DNA of 64,000 nt from Symbiodinium natans (taxonomy: Eukaryota; Sar; Dinophyceae; Suessiales; Symbiodiniaceae), in contig CAJNDS010000513.1 in assembly GCA_905221605.1 (NCBI GenBank), positions 524,682 to 588,681 of the forward strand, given 5' to 3'. A program made the position numbers and the translations under genes. This document shows, piece after piece, positions 37,013 to 45,732 of the stretch (positions are counted from its first letter, which is position 1; each line of letters starts with the position of its first letter). Below the pieces are notes generated by a model. It made no database searches. It saw only the letters and a list, made by a program, of their open reading frames with translations, and was not told the origin of the DNA.

Positions 37013-38475
37013 TTCGGCATCGCCGCTTCAGCTAGTTCTCGCAAGCTTGGCGGCAACTGACCCCGAGTGTACGCAATAGCCGTCCACTTGGGACGACGGC
37101 CGCCATATGCGCAGCTTTGGAACGCAGTGAACTGAAAGAGGTGCGCGATTCGTGCAAACATGGAAGTGCGCCAGTAGAAGCTCTGCCTGGGGTTCTCCAC
37201 CCCGATAACAAGGTCGCGAGAAGCAGCTTCAAGGACCAGGTCAGACACACAGTCGTAAAGCTGATTTGCCAAGGTGACCCGGAGGAGGGCCTGCCCACCC
37301 AGCTGCGGTAATCCGTTCGGAAACTTTTCCGAGCGGAGAGGAGGGGGTCCAGGAACACCTTTAACTTCCCTTGCCCGGCTGGCAGTCCCACACGGTGGAG
37401 CGAACCAAATGCCCACGCAGTTGGGCATGGCAAGCCAACGTCGAACCAACTCGACGCCTTCAGCAGTACACAAGTCGACCAGATGAACATGACAGGCGGC
37501 GCCGGGCAGGCGTTTATGGTCAACAGCGACGGCATCAAACCCAAGTTGCTTGAGGCAGGCTGAGAGCCTGGACATACCGGAAAAGACCTCAATAATGAAC
37601 GGGGGCCTTGAAGACGTCTCACTGGCAGACGGAGCGGGCACTGGGGCAGGCTCCGGTGCGACGCTCATGACTTCCGGAACGGCGGACAGTGCTGGAAGGA
37701 AGTCTGGCGGCAGGGCAAAGCCAAGCTCAAGGAGGGCCTGGGGGACCTCAAGCTTGACTGAGGGCATATGAGGCAACGCATATGCTACCAGGACAACACG
37801 GCGGCCCTGCCATGGTTCAGTCATGTGCCAGTGATCTTTAGCAGGCAGCTCGAGACAGCCATCCTCGAAATTGAGCACACGACCCTGGACCGGAGAGCCG
37901 TGGACAGGCCGAATGTCTTGCCCGGGGCCTTCACACCAAACACCGCCCCCAGAGAAGCTGGAGAGCTTGAACACCAGATTGGGGGTCGGCCCATTGTGGG
38001 AATCACGATGAGGCTCAGTGGGGATGTCACAAAATATGGCCAGAGAAGTGAAAACCGCAGCCGGTCGTCGTTGCCGAACGAACGCACAGAGGACCTGCGT
38101 GACCTTTGGGAAACGAGAAACATTGGTCCGAAGGCCCAGCACACCCCCTCTCCGGAACATGCCAGTGAAAAACGAGCTGCCCGACGCAGCCTTGTGGGGA
38201 GCCTCGTGCGGAAGAAGCTCCCACAGGGAGAGCACAGATTGAGATCCAATGAGTTGGCCCTGCAAAAGTTGCTCAGCAAGTTCTTCAGGGTCATTGCAAG
38301 CAGCACACGAATTCAGCTGGGAGGTTGACTCGGGAGCGAGGGAAACTGGGGGCTCAACCTTGTGCACAGATTGACTGACCACAACGGGAGCCGCAGATCC
38401 AGTTTCTACAGGTGGCGGAACGGCTGTCAACACGGGCTCGTCCGAAGTTGAACCAGCAAGCCCCGCCTCCGGCAC
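37009..38475 (-). CDS. Fusion frame: 2OG-Fe(II) dioxygenase-like domain plus C5-methyltransferase-like domain
   Basis: The 488-codon frame begins with GTG, not ATG, and is in the same frame as the upstream Gag ORF across one UGA, so it is probably made as a readthrough extension. Residues ~137-232 look like a double-stranded beta-helix dioxygenase: PHRDSHN (HxD at 156-158), GGGVW, then HWHMTEPWQGRRVVLVAY with the distal His (215 or 217) and Arg 225. Residues ~292-465 resemble a cytosine-C5 methyltransferase: FSGMSRL (motif I), VDHKR (motif II), FAPPCGTAS (motif IV, Cys362) and ENP (motif VI, 427-429). No target-recognition domain or motifs IX-X are seen, so it may be truncated. Methyltransferase genes captured by dinoflagellate retrotransposons have been reported. 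Activity is unproven. Confidence 0.6.
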   Translation of the reverse strand: MPEAGLAGSTSDEPVLTAVPPPVETGSAAPVVVSQSVHKVEPPVSLAPESTSQLNSCAACNDPEELAEQLLQGQLIGSQSVLSLWELLPHEAPHKAASGSSFFTGMFRRGGVLGLRTNVSRFPKVTQVLCAFVRQRRPAAVFTSLAIFCDIPTEPHRDSHNGPTPNLVFKLSSFSGGGVWCEGPGQDIRPVHGSPVQGRVLNFEDGCLELPAKDHWHMTEPWQGRRVVLVAYALPHMPSVKLEVPQALLELGFALPPDFLPALSAVPEVMSVAPEPAPVPAPSASETSSRPPFIIEVFSGMSRLSACLKQLGFDAVAVDHKRLPGAACHVHLVDLCTAEGVELVRRWLAMPNCVGIWFAPPCGTASRAREVKGVPGPPPLRSEKFPNGLPQLGGQALLRVTLANQLYDCVSDLVLEAASRDLVIGVENPRQSFYWRTSMFARIAHLFQFTAFQSCAYGGRRPKWTAIAYTRGQLPPSLRELAEAAMPK

Positions 38476-38481
38476 TGACTG

Positions 38482-39675
38482 TCACTCCTTGTGATCCCGG
38501 ATAGGGTGCGGTTGGAAACACTTGCAACACAGGTGCTTGCGAGGGCACGTGGCTGCGGAACACTTGCACTTGTCCCCATGCAGATTATAATCGAAACATA
38601 AGGGTTCACCCGTGGGAGCATTGGCCACACCCCCTTTCTGGAGGATCTCTTTCGGGACGCGAGCGGTGAGGGAAAACTTGCCCTTGCCTTTGCCACCACC
38701 CTTTGGGCCACCCTTGACCCTTTTATCACCAGGCTCGAGCTTTCGCTTGAGCTCGCGGCGCTCCTTGTTTCCATTACCTTGCTTTTGTGGAAGCGGTATC
38801 AAGGCCATTGAGACATGGTAGCTTTCAAGCGCTGAGATTAACGCATCATCCATAGGGAAGCTTCCATCTGTGGCTGCGCGCGGTTGGACTCCCAGTTCAA
38901 TCAGGCGAACAAACACTTGTCGATCGGCTTCCACCAACTGAGCAACAGAGCAACGCGCAAAACCCGGGGGAGGCTCCCTGTGAAGATTGCTGAACAGGCG
39001 GGAGATGTACTTCTCGTAGGCATTGAAGGAGAGGCACTGGGCAAACACATAGGCAATGCCCCTGCGGCGAAGAGCCTCTTGAACTTGCAGCGCGCTATGA
39101 GTTGGCATACTCATGGCATCATCTGTTTCTTTGATCACTAGTTTGGAACTTTCAAGTTCAAGCTGGCGGGAAGCACCCTTGGAGTGGGTGACTTCGTGCG
39201 TTCGCGACACACAACGATCGGGGCTGAGGTACTTCAACTGATTGGCAGATTCCTGTCTAACGCAGTCTTCCAAGACACATCTCCCAGGTTCCATGCCTCC
39301 TTCAATGAGCACACCCGGAAGACGACCCCTGAGTTGTTGCAAACGCCTTTCATGTTCCGCCTCCGGCATTTTCCTGGAGGCTCCTTCTGGATCGGAAACT
39401 TGCAGGCGCAAGTCAGCCAACACCAAGGTTTGTGCCTCGAAGACTAGGCGGCGTATGCAGGCCCTGCCAGCCGCATTGGCTCCAGGTGTGGTAGTAGTGC
39501 AGAAGGCATTGAAGGCTGACTCAGGAATGACCTGGCCCGGCTGGCCCACAGCATAAGCCAGGTGACCCAGGCTAGTGAACCCACCAACCCGAAGCTCTGC
39601 TAGCACAGCATCGGGGCATTTGATCTCGCGGGCGCGCTGGAGGAAGTGGGCCTCAGACTCAATCAAGGAAGACAT
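38482..39675 (-). CDS. Gag-like protein with C-terminal zinc-binding motifs
   Basis: The first ATG is at 39675 (MSSLIESEAHFLQ), giving about 397 residues. The middle is helical and charged, followed by a Gly/Lys-rich linker (GGPKGGGKGKGK). The C-terminus has a CCCH-like cluster (C-x9-C-x6-C-x3-H) and then CCKCFQPHPIRDH. This layout fits a nucleic-acid-binding capsid-type protein of a transposon. The stop is UGA followed by CAG-UCA, and the next frame continues without a shift. Confidence 0.6.
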   Translation of the reverse strand: MSSLIESEAHFLQRAREIKCPDAVLAELRVGGFTSLGHLAYAVGQPGQVIPESAFNAFCTTTTPGANAAGRACIRRLVFEAQTLVLADLRLQVSDPEGASRKMPEAEHERRLQQLRGRLPGVLIEGGMEPGRCVLEDCVRQESANQLKYLSPDRCVSRTHEVTHSKGASRQLELESSKLVIKETDDAMSMPTHSALQVQEALRRRGIAYVFAQCLSFNAYEKYISRLFSNLHREPPPGFARCSVAQLVEADRQVFVRLIELGVQPRAATDGSFPMDDALISALESYHVSMALIPLPQKQGNGNKERRELKRKLEPGDKRVKGGPKGGGKGKGKFSLTARVPKEILQKGGVANAPTGEPLCFDYNLHGDKCKCSAATCPRKHLCCKCFQPHPIRDHKE

Positions 39676-40113
39676 GGCACAGGAAGCTACGCTGTCCAAT
39701 CGAAGAAGAAATCACACTTGAACTCCGCCAAAGTGCAACACAGTAGAAGACGCTGTACAAACACCACACACGCTAAGTACCACAAGTAACATCTCCACTC
39801 TCTACTACTGCGAGCCTGGGGTTGAAACATCACATTCACAACGCAACACACACATGCTGCATGCGTGGCCCCTGGGCCCCTAATGCCTATAAAGCCCCTT
39901 GGCCAGGCATTGGCACCATGTGCCACAAGGCTCATAAGGGACCATGTCCTTGCCTTGAATCCAACACTCCGACATTTAGTCGGCAACAGCACTCACTGCA
40001 GTTCACATTTCCTCACATTAGCCCCTGGGCACACAAGTCGCTACCATGTAGCAAACTCTTTTCTTCACCACAGCGATCAGAAACGATCACAAACTTCCTC
40101 CAGCCACACCACA

Positions 40114-42297
40114 TCACAGGTTGCGTTTACATGTGCGACACTCGGGATTCATAAGATCCTCCTCTGAAGGCAAGACATACATTGCCGTGCGCGGGCGCCC
40201 ACACACAAGAATGTTGTCGCCATAGGCATGGTGAAGAACTCCAGATCTGGAGTGTTTTACCCATGTACCAGTGCCTTGCACAGGGTTCACACTGGGAACA
40301 GACGCTCGGGCGTCAACACGCTCAGGGTCCCGCGACGTTTGCGATTCACTCGACCCCGACGACTCACTCGAACTATCGGAGGACGATGACTCTTCTTCAC
40401 CTGAGCTTTCAACCTTGATCGCAGGTGCCAAGGAGGCGGCAAAGTTTGCCTGAGTAGACAACACACTCTTGCCCTGCATCGGCCCGCCAGGGGGAGGCGG
40501 CTGAGGAGGGAACGCCCACATTTGCCCCCGGGCTGCATCAGGAGAAAACTCAAGCTGTCTGATGGCATCCAAGACTGTTTCCAGCTCCCGCACGGGCCCC
40601 ATGCTTAGCTCAACAGAGTACACGGCTTCCGTTCCTTCAACAGCTGTGACATGCCTGCCCAAACAAGAGCGAACCTCCTTCTTGGACCCAGCCTTGCTGG
40701 CCCAAGAGATGCAAGTTCTCTTCAAGCTGTGCGAGGACACGGCATTATCACCAAGCGCGAGCCTCAAGTAGGTGGAAACTTCCCCCGACGTAATGGCCCT
40801 GCGAGCCAGCACGCCACTGGCTAGTGGTGGACGGAAGAGCGCAGCACCAACATGTCCTTGCAACAGAAGACCAACTTTCTCAAAGGCACACTTACATGAT
40901 TCGAACCACTCATGGTCCGAGATTCCTCGCAACGGAATCAAGATTGGGAGCAGCTGAGCAACTCTTCTGGCTGCCCTGGCAGTTTTATGTTGCTTGACCC
41001 GGATCACCACGTAGCCATCACGACCTTCTCCATCCACGTCCACGTATGCCACTTTGCGGAAGTCAGATTGTCTAGCACGCGCATACAAGCACAAAAGGCA
41101 ATATCCAGCAAAGGCCCGATCCCAATCTGAGGTACCTTGTCCATGCAACAGCGAATGAAGGATGCGGACTTGTGCCACGGTGAGTGGGGGAGCTTGCTTG
41201 AGGTCCCCAAGGTTGGCCAACATACGCTCAGCCGCACCAACACACTTGCGGCTTAGCTTGTTAGGAATGTTAGTAACATCCATCACGAAATAAGCAAAAC
41301 GCAAGGCTGACAAGAAGGATGAGGCTTTGGATGGCGGGGCCTGCGAGCCATCTAGGAACTGCATGTACCTCCAGAACATGTCATCAGTAAAGGGGTCGAG
41401 GTTGGCACCAACAATTGTATCAAACCACCTCAGGAACGTGAGGATGCTACCCGCCCTCTTGGAGGCAGTTCCTGCGGCCCTCGACCCAACGCACGCCTCC
41501 AATGCCTGTGGATCAACCTCGCACTCCGGGTGCATCTTGCGGTTTCTACGCATGATTACAATCCACTTATCAACTGCAAGCCTCACCGCTTTACGGTGCT
41601 GGGCGTCAACGTCCACATCAGAGAGGACCTTGAAAACATTGGACGCAAGGTCACCAGACACGAACGGCTCCTGCGGTTCATCCAAGGAAGTGAATGGATC
41701 ACACGGAGGCGATTGAGGGGTCCAGACTTCCGTCTCACGCATTGAAAGGGTTGGCATTTTAAGTTCAGAAAACACTGAGGACTCACCAAAGATTGCACTA
41801 ACAGCAGGCAGCTCCCACGGCAAAACAACATCAGACATGCCCCCATCCGCCAAACGCACAAAGTTGTCGGCGAACACATCACCCACGGTGCGGGCCATTT
41901 TTGATGGAGGTTCGTCAACAGGAAGTTTCTCAGTCTCGGCCAACTGAGGGTCATCCCCGGAGGCGTCATGCTCTGCGGACTGACTCAACAGATCATCACG
42001 CACGCATGACCTGCATGAAGTATGCTCAGAGCTGAGCTCAGACATGTCAGGGTTGACTTCAACCATAAAGTCTTCCATCGCTGAGACAGGGGAGTTTTCA
42101 TCTCCCCAATCTAGGGCCTCAGCTTCCGCGTCCGACGGCCTTGGCAACACGAACAACGGCCCAGAGGACTGCACTCTAGACCCAAAGGGGGGCAATTCCA
42201 GGTGAGCAATAGGAAGGACTGGCGGTCCATCATCTTCGCTGACATGGCCAACCGAAACATCATCCCCCTCTATATCCGGCAGACTGTCTGTAGACAT
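40114..42297 (-). CDS. Tyrosine recombinase
   Basis: The first ATG is at 42297, giving 727 residues. The N-terminal third is acidic and low in recognisable domains. The core (about residues 230-620) has an N-terminal SAM-like/core-binding region and the catalytic series: Arg in YARARQSDFRKV, the His-x-x-Arg box in SSHSLKRTCISW, and a candidate nucleophile Tyr in EAVYSVELSMG. The C-terminus is Ser/Glu-rich and ends with CRTCKRNL. It would catalyse strand exchange during integration of the element. The closest relatives are probably DIRS- or Crypton-type recombinases. Confidence 0.8.
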   Translation of the reverse strand: MSTDSLPDIEGDDVSVGHVSEDDGPPVLPIAHLELPPFGSRVQSSGPLFVLPRPSDAEAEALDWGDENSPVSAMEDFMVEVNPDMSELSSEHTSCRSCVRDDLLSQSAEHDASGDDPQLAETEKLPVDEPPSKMARTVGDVFADNFVRLADGGMSDVVLPWELPAVSAIFGESSVFSELKMPTLSMRETEVWTPQSPPCDPFTSLDEPQEPFVSGDLASNVFKVLSDVDVDAQHRKAVRLAVDKWIVIMRRNRKMHPECEVDPQALEACVGSRAAGTASKRAGSILTFLRWFDTIVGANLDPFTDDMFWRYMQFLDGSQAPPSKASSFLSALRFAYFVMDVTNIPNKLSRKCVGAAERMLANLGDLKQAPPLTVAQVRILHSLLHGQGTSDWDRAFAGYCLLCLYARARQSDFRKVAYVDVDGEGRDGYVVIRVKQHKTARAARRVAQLLPILIPLRGISDHEWFESCKCAFEKVGLLLQGHVGAALFRPPLASGVLARRAITSGEVSTYLRLALGDNAVSSHSLKRTCISWASKAGSKKEVRSCLGRHVTAVEGTEAVYSVELSMGPVRELETVLDAIRQLEFSPDAARGQMWAFPPQPPPPGGPMQGKSVLSTQANFAASLAPAIKVESSGEEESSSSDSSSESSGSSESQTSRDPERVDARASVPSVNPVQGTGTWVKHSRSGVLHHAYGDNILVCGRPRTAMYVLPSEEDLMNPECRTCKRNL

Positions 42298-42311
42298 GGC
42301 AGCAACACCAG

Positions 42312-42623
42312 TCAACCTTGCAGAGGAAGCAGTTGGCGGTAACACGACTGCACCCAATGGGCAGCAGCGCTGAACTGGTTCCAGTCAGACACCGTGAGGC
42401 AGAGAAGGAACCTGGCCCCTTCACTCCGACTAACGAGGAGGCCACGGAAGCTGGGTTCAACAATGTAGCTGAAAATATCAGGTGGCGCCTCAACACGGCG
42501 CTGAAGGTCAGGCACGTGATAGTGCAGGGGTCGAACGCGAACAGGCGCAAAGACAAAGGGCGGCACAGGCACACGGAAATCGTCGGATGACGACGTGGAT
42601 ACACTGGATGCCGAAAGGTCCAT
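42312..42623 (-). CDS. Leader ORF upstream of the recombinase (103 aa)
   Basis: It starts MDLSASSVSTSSSDDF and ends shortly upstream of the recombinase ATG (42297), in a different frame. It contains a Pro/Val-rich stretch and no known domain. It may be a small product of the element, a regulatory upstream ORF, or a 5' exon spliced to the recombinase. Confidence 0.35.
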   Translation of the reverse strand: MDLSASSVSTSSSDDFRVPVPPFVFAPVRVRPLHYHVPDLQRRVEAPPDIFSYIVEPSFRGLLVSRSEGARFLLCLTVSDWNQFSAAAHWVQSCYRQLLPLQG

Positions 42624-42920
42624 CCACCCCCCCGATCGCGGGGAAGCTTGCACGAAACTAAACTCTTAGCACCCAGTACAGAGCCACTAAACTAGAAGCG
42701 GCCTCGAGCCTCAAAAATTTTCGCACTGAGCTGTGGAGCCAGCGCTGCACACATAGATCTCCAGCAAACGAAGTTTGCAAATTGCCGTTCGCAATTCCAA
42801 GCATGACAAGCATCAGAAACTTTTGGGTTACAAACCAAGAACAAACGGCACACACCGTTTTTCGAAGAGACATTATGGAAGCAAACGGTAAAACACCATT
42901 CGCTCGCGAACAGTAAGCTA

Positions 42921-43230
42921 AACGGGTTAAAAGGGTTTAAAGGGTTCAGAAGGGTTTAGAAGAGTTTCGAAGGGGTTTAGAAAGGGTTTAAAATTGTGTT
43001 AAGGGCTTATAAGGGTCTAGAAGGTTGAGAAGGGTTTTAGATGATGTAACAGGGTTAAGCAGGATTTAGACGGGTTTTACATGGTGTTTAGAAGGGCTTA
43101 CAAGGGTTGAGAAGGGCTTAAAGGGGTTTTAGAAGGGCTTTACAAGGTTTTAGAAGGGCTTTTAGGGCTTACAAGGGTTCAGACTGGTTTAAATGGGTTT
43201 AGAAGGGCTTCGGGGTTTTAAATCAGGCTT
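42921..43230 (+). repeat. Degenerate telomere-like block, G-rich on the plus strand
   Basis: About 300 bases of loosely repeated AAGGGTTTAG-type units (GGGTTTA with one- to three-base additions). The orientation is TTTAGGG-like on the plus strand. Confidence 0.75.
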
Positions 43231-43755
43231 GGAAATCCAGTGCAAACAAAAATGCTTCGAAAGCGCGTTTGGAAAACAAATCTGTTTAAAACGAGCCGGG
43301 TTTGGGGTTTAGGGGTCCGGGGTTCAAATCGGGTTAAAAAACCCAGGACCAGCTGGACCTGGAATTCAAATCGGGTTTGGAAATTTGGGGTCTGGCTTCA
43401 AGCAACCCGAAATCAAAATCGAGCTTTGAAAACAAGACCTGTCCGGGAGGGCCCAAAAACACGAAAAAAACAAACTTGTTTCCAAGGGGCGTTTTGCAAA
43501 CACATCTGTTTGCCGTGGGCCCCGGGTCTGGGAACGGCCAAAAAGGATCCCAAGTCCTTCAAATTGCTCATTGGGCGGGTTTTTCAGGCTCGGAATTCAA
43601 ATCGGGTTTAGAAAATCTGGGGCTGAGGGGAGACCCGTGTGAAAGAGGAACAAACTCAAATCGGGTTAAGAAAAATCTTTGGGTCATTGGGCGGGTTCCT
43701 GGGGGGAGGGGGGGTCTTACCGCTGAATTGGCCGGGGCGCCGCTGCACTGGCGAA
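43231..43755. repeat. Subtelomere-like spacer with TCAAATCGGG repeats
   Basis: TCAAATCGGG occurs at 43324, 43366, 43597 and 43656, each followed by TTTGGA, TTTAGA or TTAA. The phrases CAAACTTGTTT and CAAACACATCTGTTTGCC are also near-repeats. I see no gene. Confidence 0.6.
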
Positions 43756-43842
43756 CCCTAAACCCTAAACCCTAAACCCTAAACCCTAAACCCTAAACCC
43801 TAAACCCTAAACCCTAAACCCTAAACCCTAAACCCTAAACCC
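43756..43842 (-). repeat. Interstitial telomeric repeat, 12 perfect CCCTAAA units
   Basis: 87 bases of uninterrupted CCCTAAA on the plus strand (TTTAGGG on the minus), the plant- and dinoflagellate-type telomere repeat. It runs directly into Helitron coding sequence at 43843. Confidence 0.97.
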
Positions 43843-45465
43843 AAGACCGGGCAGACCACGGACGCGGAAATCAAGACCCTGATCCACCAAGCCAACGTGC
43901 GGCGCGAAGTGGTCGTGCAGCTCATCCTGGACATGAAGAAGCTGGGCCACCCGGCCTATCAGCAGATCGAGGAGGCCGCCGTCCGAGCGACGGCGGCCCA
44001 GCTTCCCGAAGACGCCGTGCCGGCGGAAGTGCTGAAGGTGGTCCGCACCCTCGGCGAAAAGGGAGAAGACGACGGCGACAAGCTCCAGCCGCAGAAGGCA
44101 GATGCAGGGCACGCGGGTGAGGTCTTCGCCCAACAGCGCCTCAGGGCCATCGTGGCGGAGGGCTGCAGCGAGGACCGGAACGCGGTGGCGATGGCGGCCC
44201 TGAACGACCTGGAGACCCAACTCCACCCCCAAGGCACCGAAAAGAAGATGGAGACCCTAGAGGTGCGCACGGGCAACCAGCTCATCGACCAGTTCCAGCC
44301 CCTCTACTTCGCCACGGCCTTCTGCTTCTGCTTCAAGCACGCCACCGCCTGCCCAGACGTGCAATTGAGGAGCAAAGAGCGGAACGGCGCGGCGGCGCGC
44401 CAAGACCGTGAGAAGAACCGGAGAGCCCGGAACCCCAAGGCCCCCGCTGTGGAGGTGCATGCGTGGGCCAGCGCCATGCAGCGCCGTGCCGAGACCCAGT
44501 TCCGACGGGACTGGACCTTCGGCTTCACGCCCTGGAACTACCTCTTCCGGACCATGGTCAACCTGCAGCAGAACAGCTTCATGTACACCGTGCCCAACGA
44601 GGACAGCAGCGGGCACCGCAGCCTGTCGAACCTGGAGATCATGAAAGGGTTGCAGGAGATCCAGAAGGCCCTCCACAACGGCAAGTACCTGGACGTCAAC
44701 AACCAGCACAAGGCCGTGAAGGGAGACCTCTCCAAGGTCCGATACGTGCCGAGGCTATCGGCAGCAGCCAGAAAGGCCACCCGCCCGAACCCAAACGGTC
44801 AAACGACAACGATCAAAAGCAAAACTATATAGAACCCCCCCAAAAAAAAGCAAGCCAGCAACCCACCGACCCACGAGCGCAACCACGCGAGCGTGCGCAG
44901 GTGCTGGACAACTGCGAGGCCCGCTGCCTCAACATCCCGGGCACGCGCGAGGTGCGCAAGACCATGCGGCGCCAGACGCACGCCAACAGGATCTGCTACG
45001 GCACCTCGCTCTTCGTCACGTTCTCCCCTTCCGAAAGGGACAACACGCTCATGCTCCGACTGGCCCGAGCCCGACAGTCGGACCCGGCCCTCCAGAACGA
45101 CGTAAGCGGCCGCAAGTTCCAGGGCCGCGCCAAGCCCGGGCTGGACGTGGAGTACCACGCGCTGGACCCGGAGGCGCTCCTGGCGGAGCTCCCGGCCTAC
45201 GACGAGCGGCGCGCCATGCTGGCCAAGGACCCGCTGGCGTGCGCCGACGGCTTCCGCGTGCTCGTGCAGCTGGCCATGCGCCACCTCTTCGGCGTCCGCT
45301 GCTGCCCGCAGTGCCCGGACTGCGCCAGCTCGAAGAACCCCTGCGCCGACGCCTTCGGGAGCAACGCCATGGCCTGCGGGGGCATCTTCGGGCGCGTGGA
45401 CGCGGTGTACGGGTCCATCGAGTGCCAGAAAAGCGGCGCCCTGCACGTGCACTTCCAGGCCGGAC
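43843..45465 (+). pseudogene. Truncated Helitron Rep (helitron helicase-like N-terminal domain)
   Basis: The open frame runs from the telomere junction to 44832 and resumes in another frame from about 44900 (VLDNCEARCLNIPGTREVRK) to about 45465. The second part contains LFVTFSPSERDN and ends with YGSIECQKSGALHVHFQ, which fits the Helitron Rep region including the HUH-type H-x-H. The 5' end is cut by telomere repeats. The 3' end is lost immediately after the HUH motif, so the Y2 motif and helicase are missing. The frame change at 44770-44900 is either an intron (an AG precedes GTGCTGGAC) or a frameshift. The very GC-rich codon use differs from neighbouring genes. Confidence 0.65.
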
Positions 45466-45732
45466 CGCGTTGCATCCCAAATGCACGAGCAAAAAACACA
45501 TGCGAGCCAAACCGAACCATGAGGCATAGCCGGAAGCGCCAAGTTCAGTAGCACTCGTCTATATGGAAATTCGACATCAGCTGTGGCAGACATCAGCTTC
45601 GAGAGTTGCTCGTTGAAGTCTTGGCTCAGTGTGTAGGGGCCAAAGAAATTCCGAACAGGTTTTCAATGCTGGTCCAAGCAGCTGCTGCCCGTGAACCACG
45701 GTGAAGCCGCGGCAGCAGGCACACTGCATGTC

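Larger units (their letters stand above)
36650..42900 (-). mobile_element. Tyrosine-recombinase transposon (DIRS/Crypton-like) with Gag, dioxygenase-like and methyltransferase-like ORFs
   Basis: Four minus-strand ORFs run in the order leader ORF, recombinase, Gag-like, dioxygenase/methyltransferase. The long open frames suggest a young insertion. There is no recognisable reverse transcriptase or RNase H. Either the element is 3'-truncated or it belongs to a class without one. The outer limits are approximate: the left is where the array spacer homology ends, the right where the telomere-like block starts. I could not find terminal repeats. Confidence 0.7.

Noticed and set aside
36650-42900. 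Full DIRS retrotransposon
   Set aside because: I could not find RT or RNase H motifs or split terminal repeats, so only a recombinase-bearing element is called.
43240-43775. Open frames across the subtelomere-like spacer
   Set aside because: Composition follows the repeated TCAAATCGGG-type DNA, and there is no protein-like conservation.
44463-45551. Single intact 362-residue Helitron ORF
   Set aside because: Its first ~140 codons are an out-of-frame reading of the upstream Rep exon. Only the part from about 44900 matches the Rep domain.
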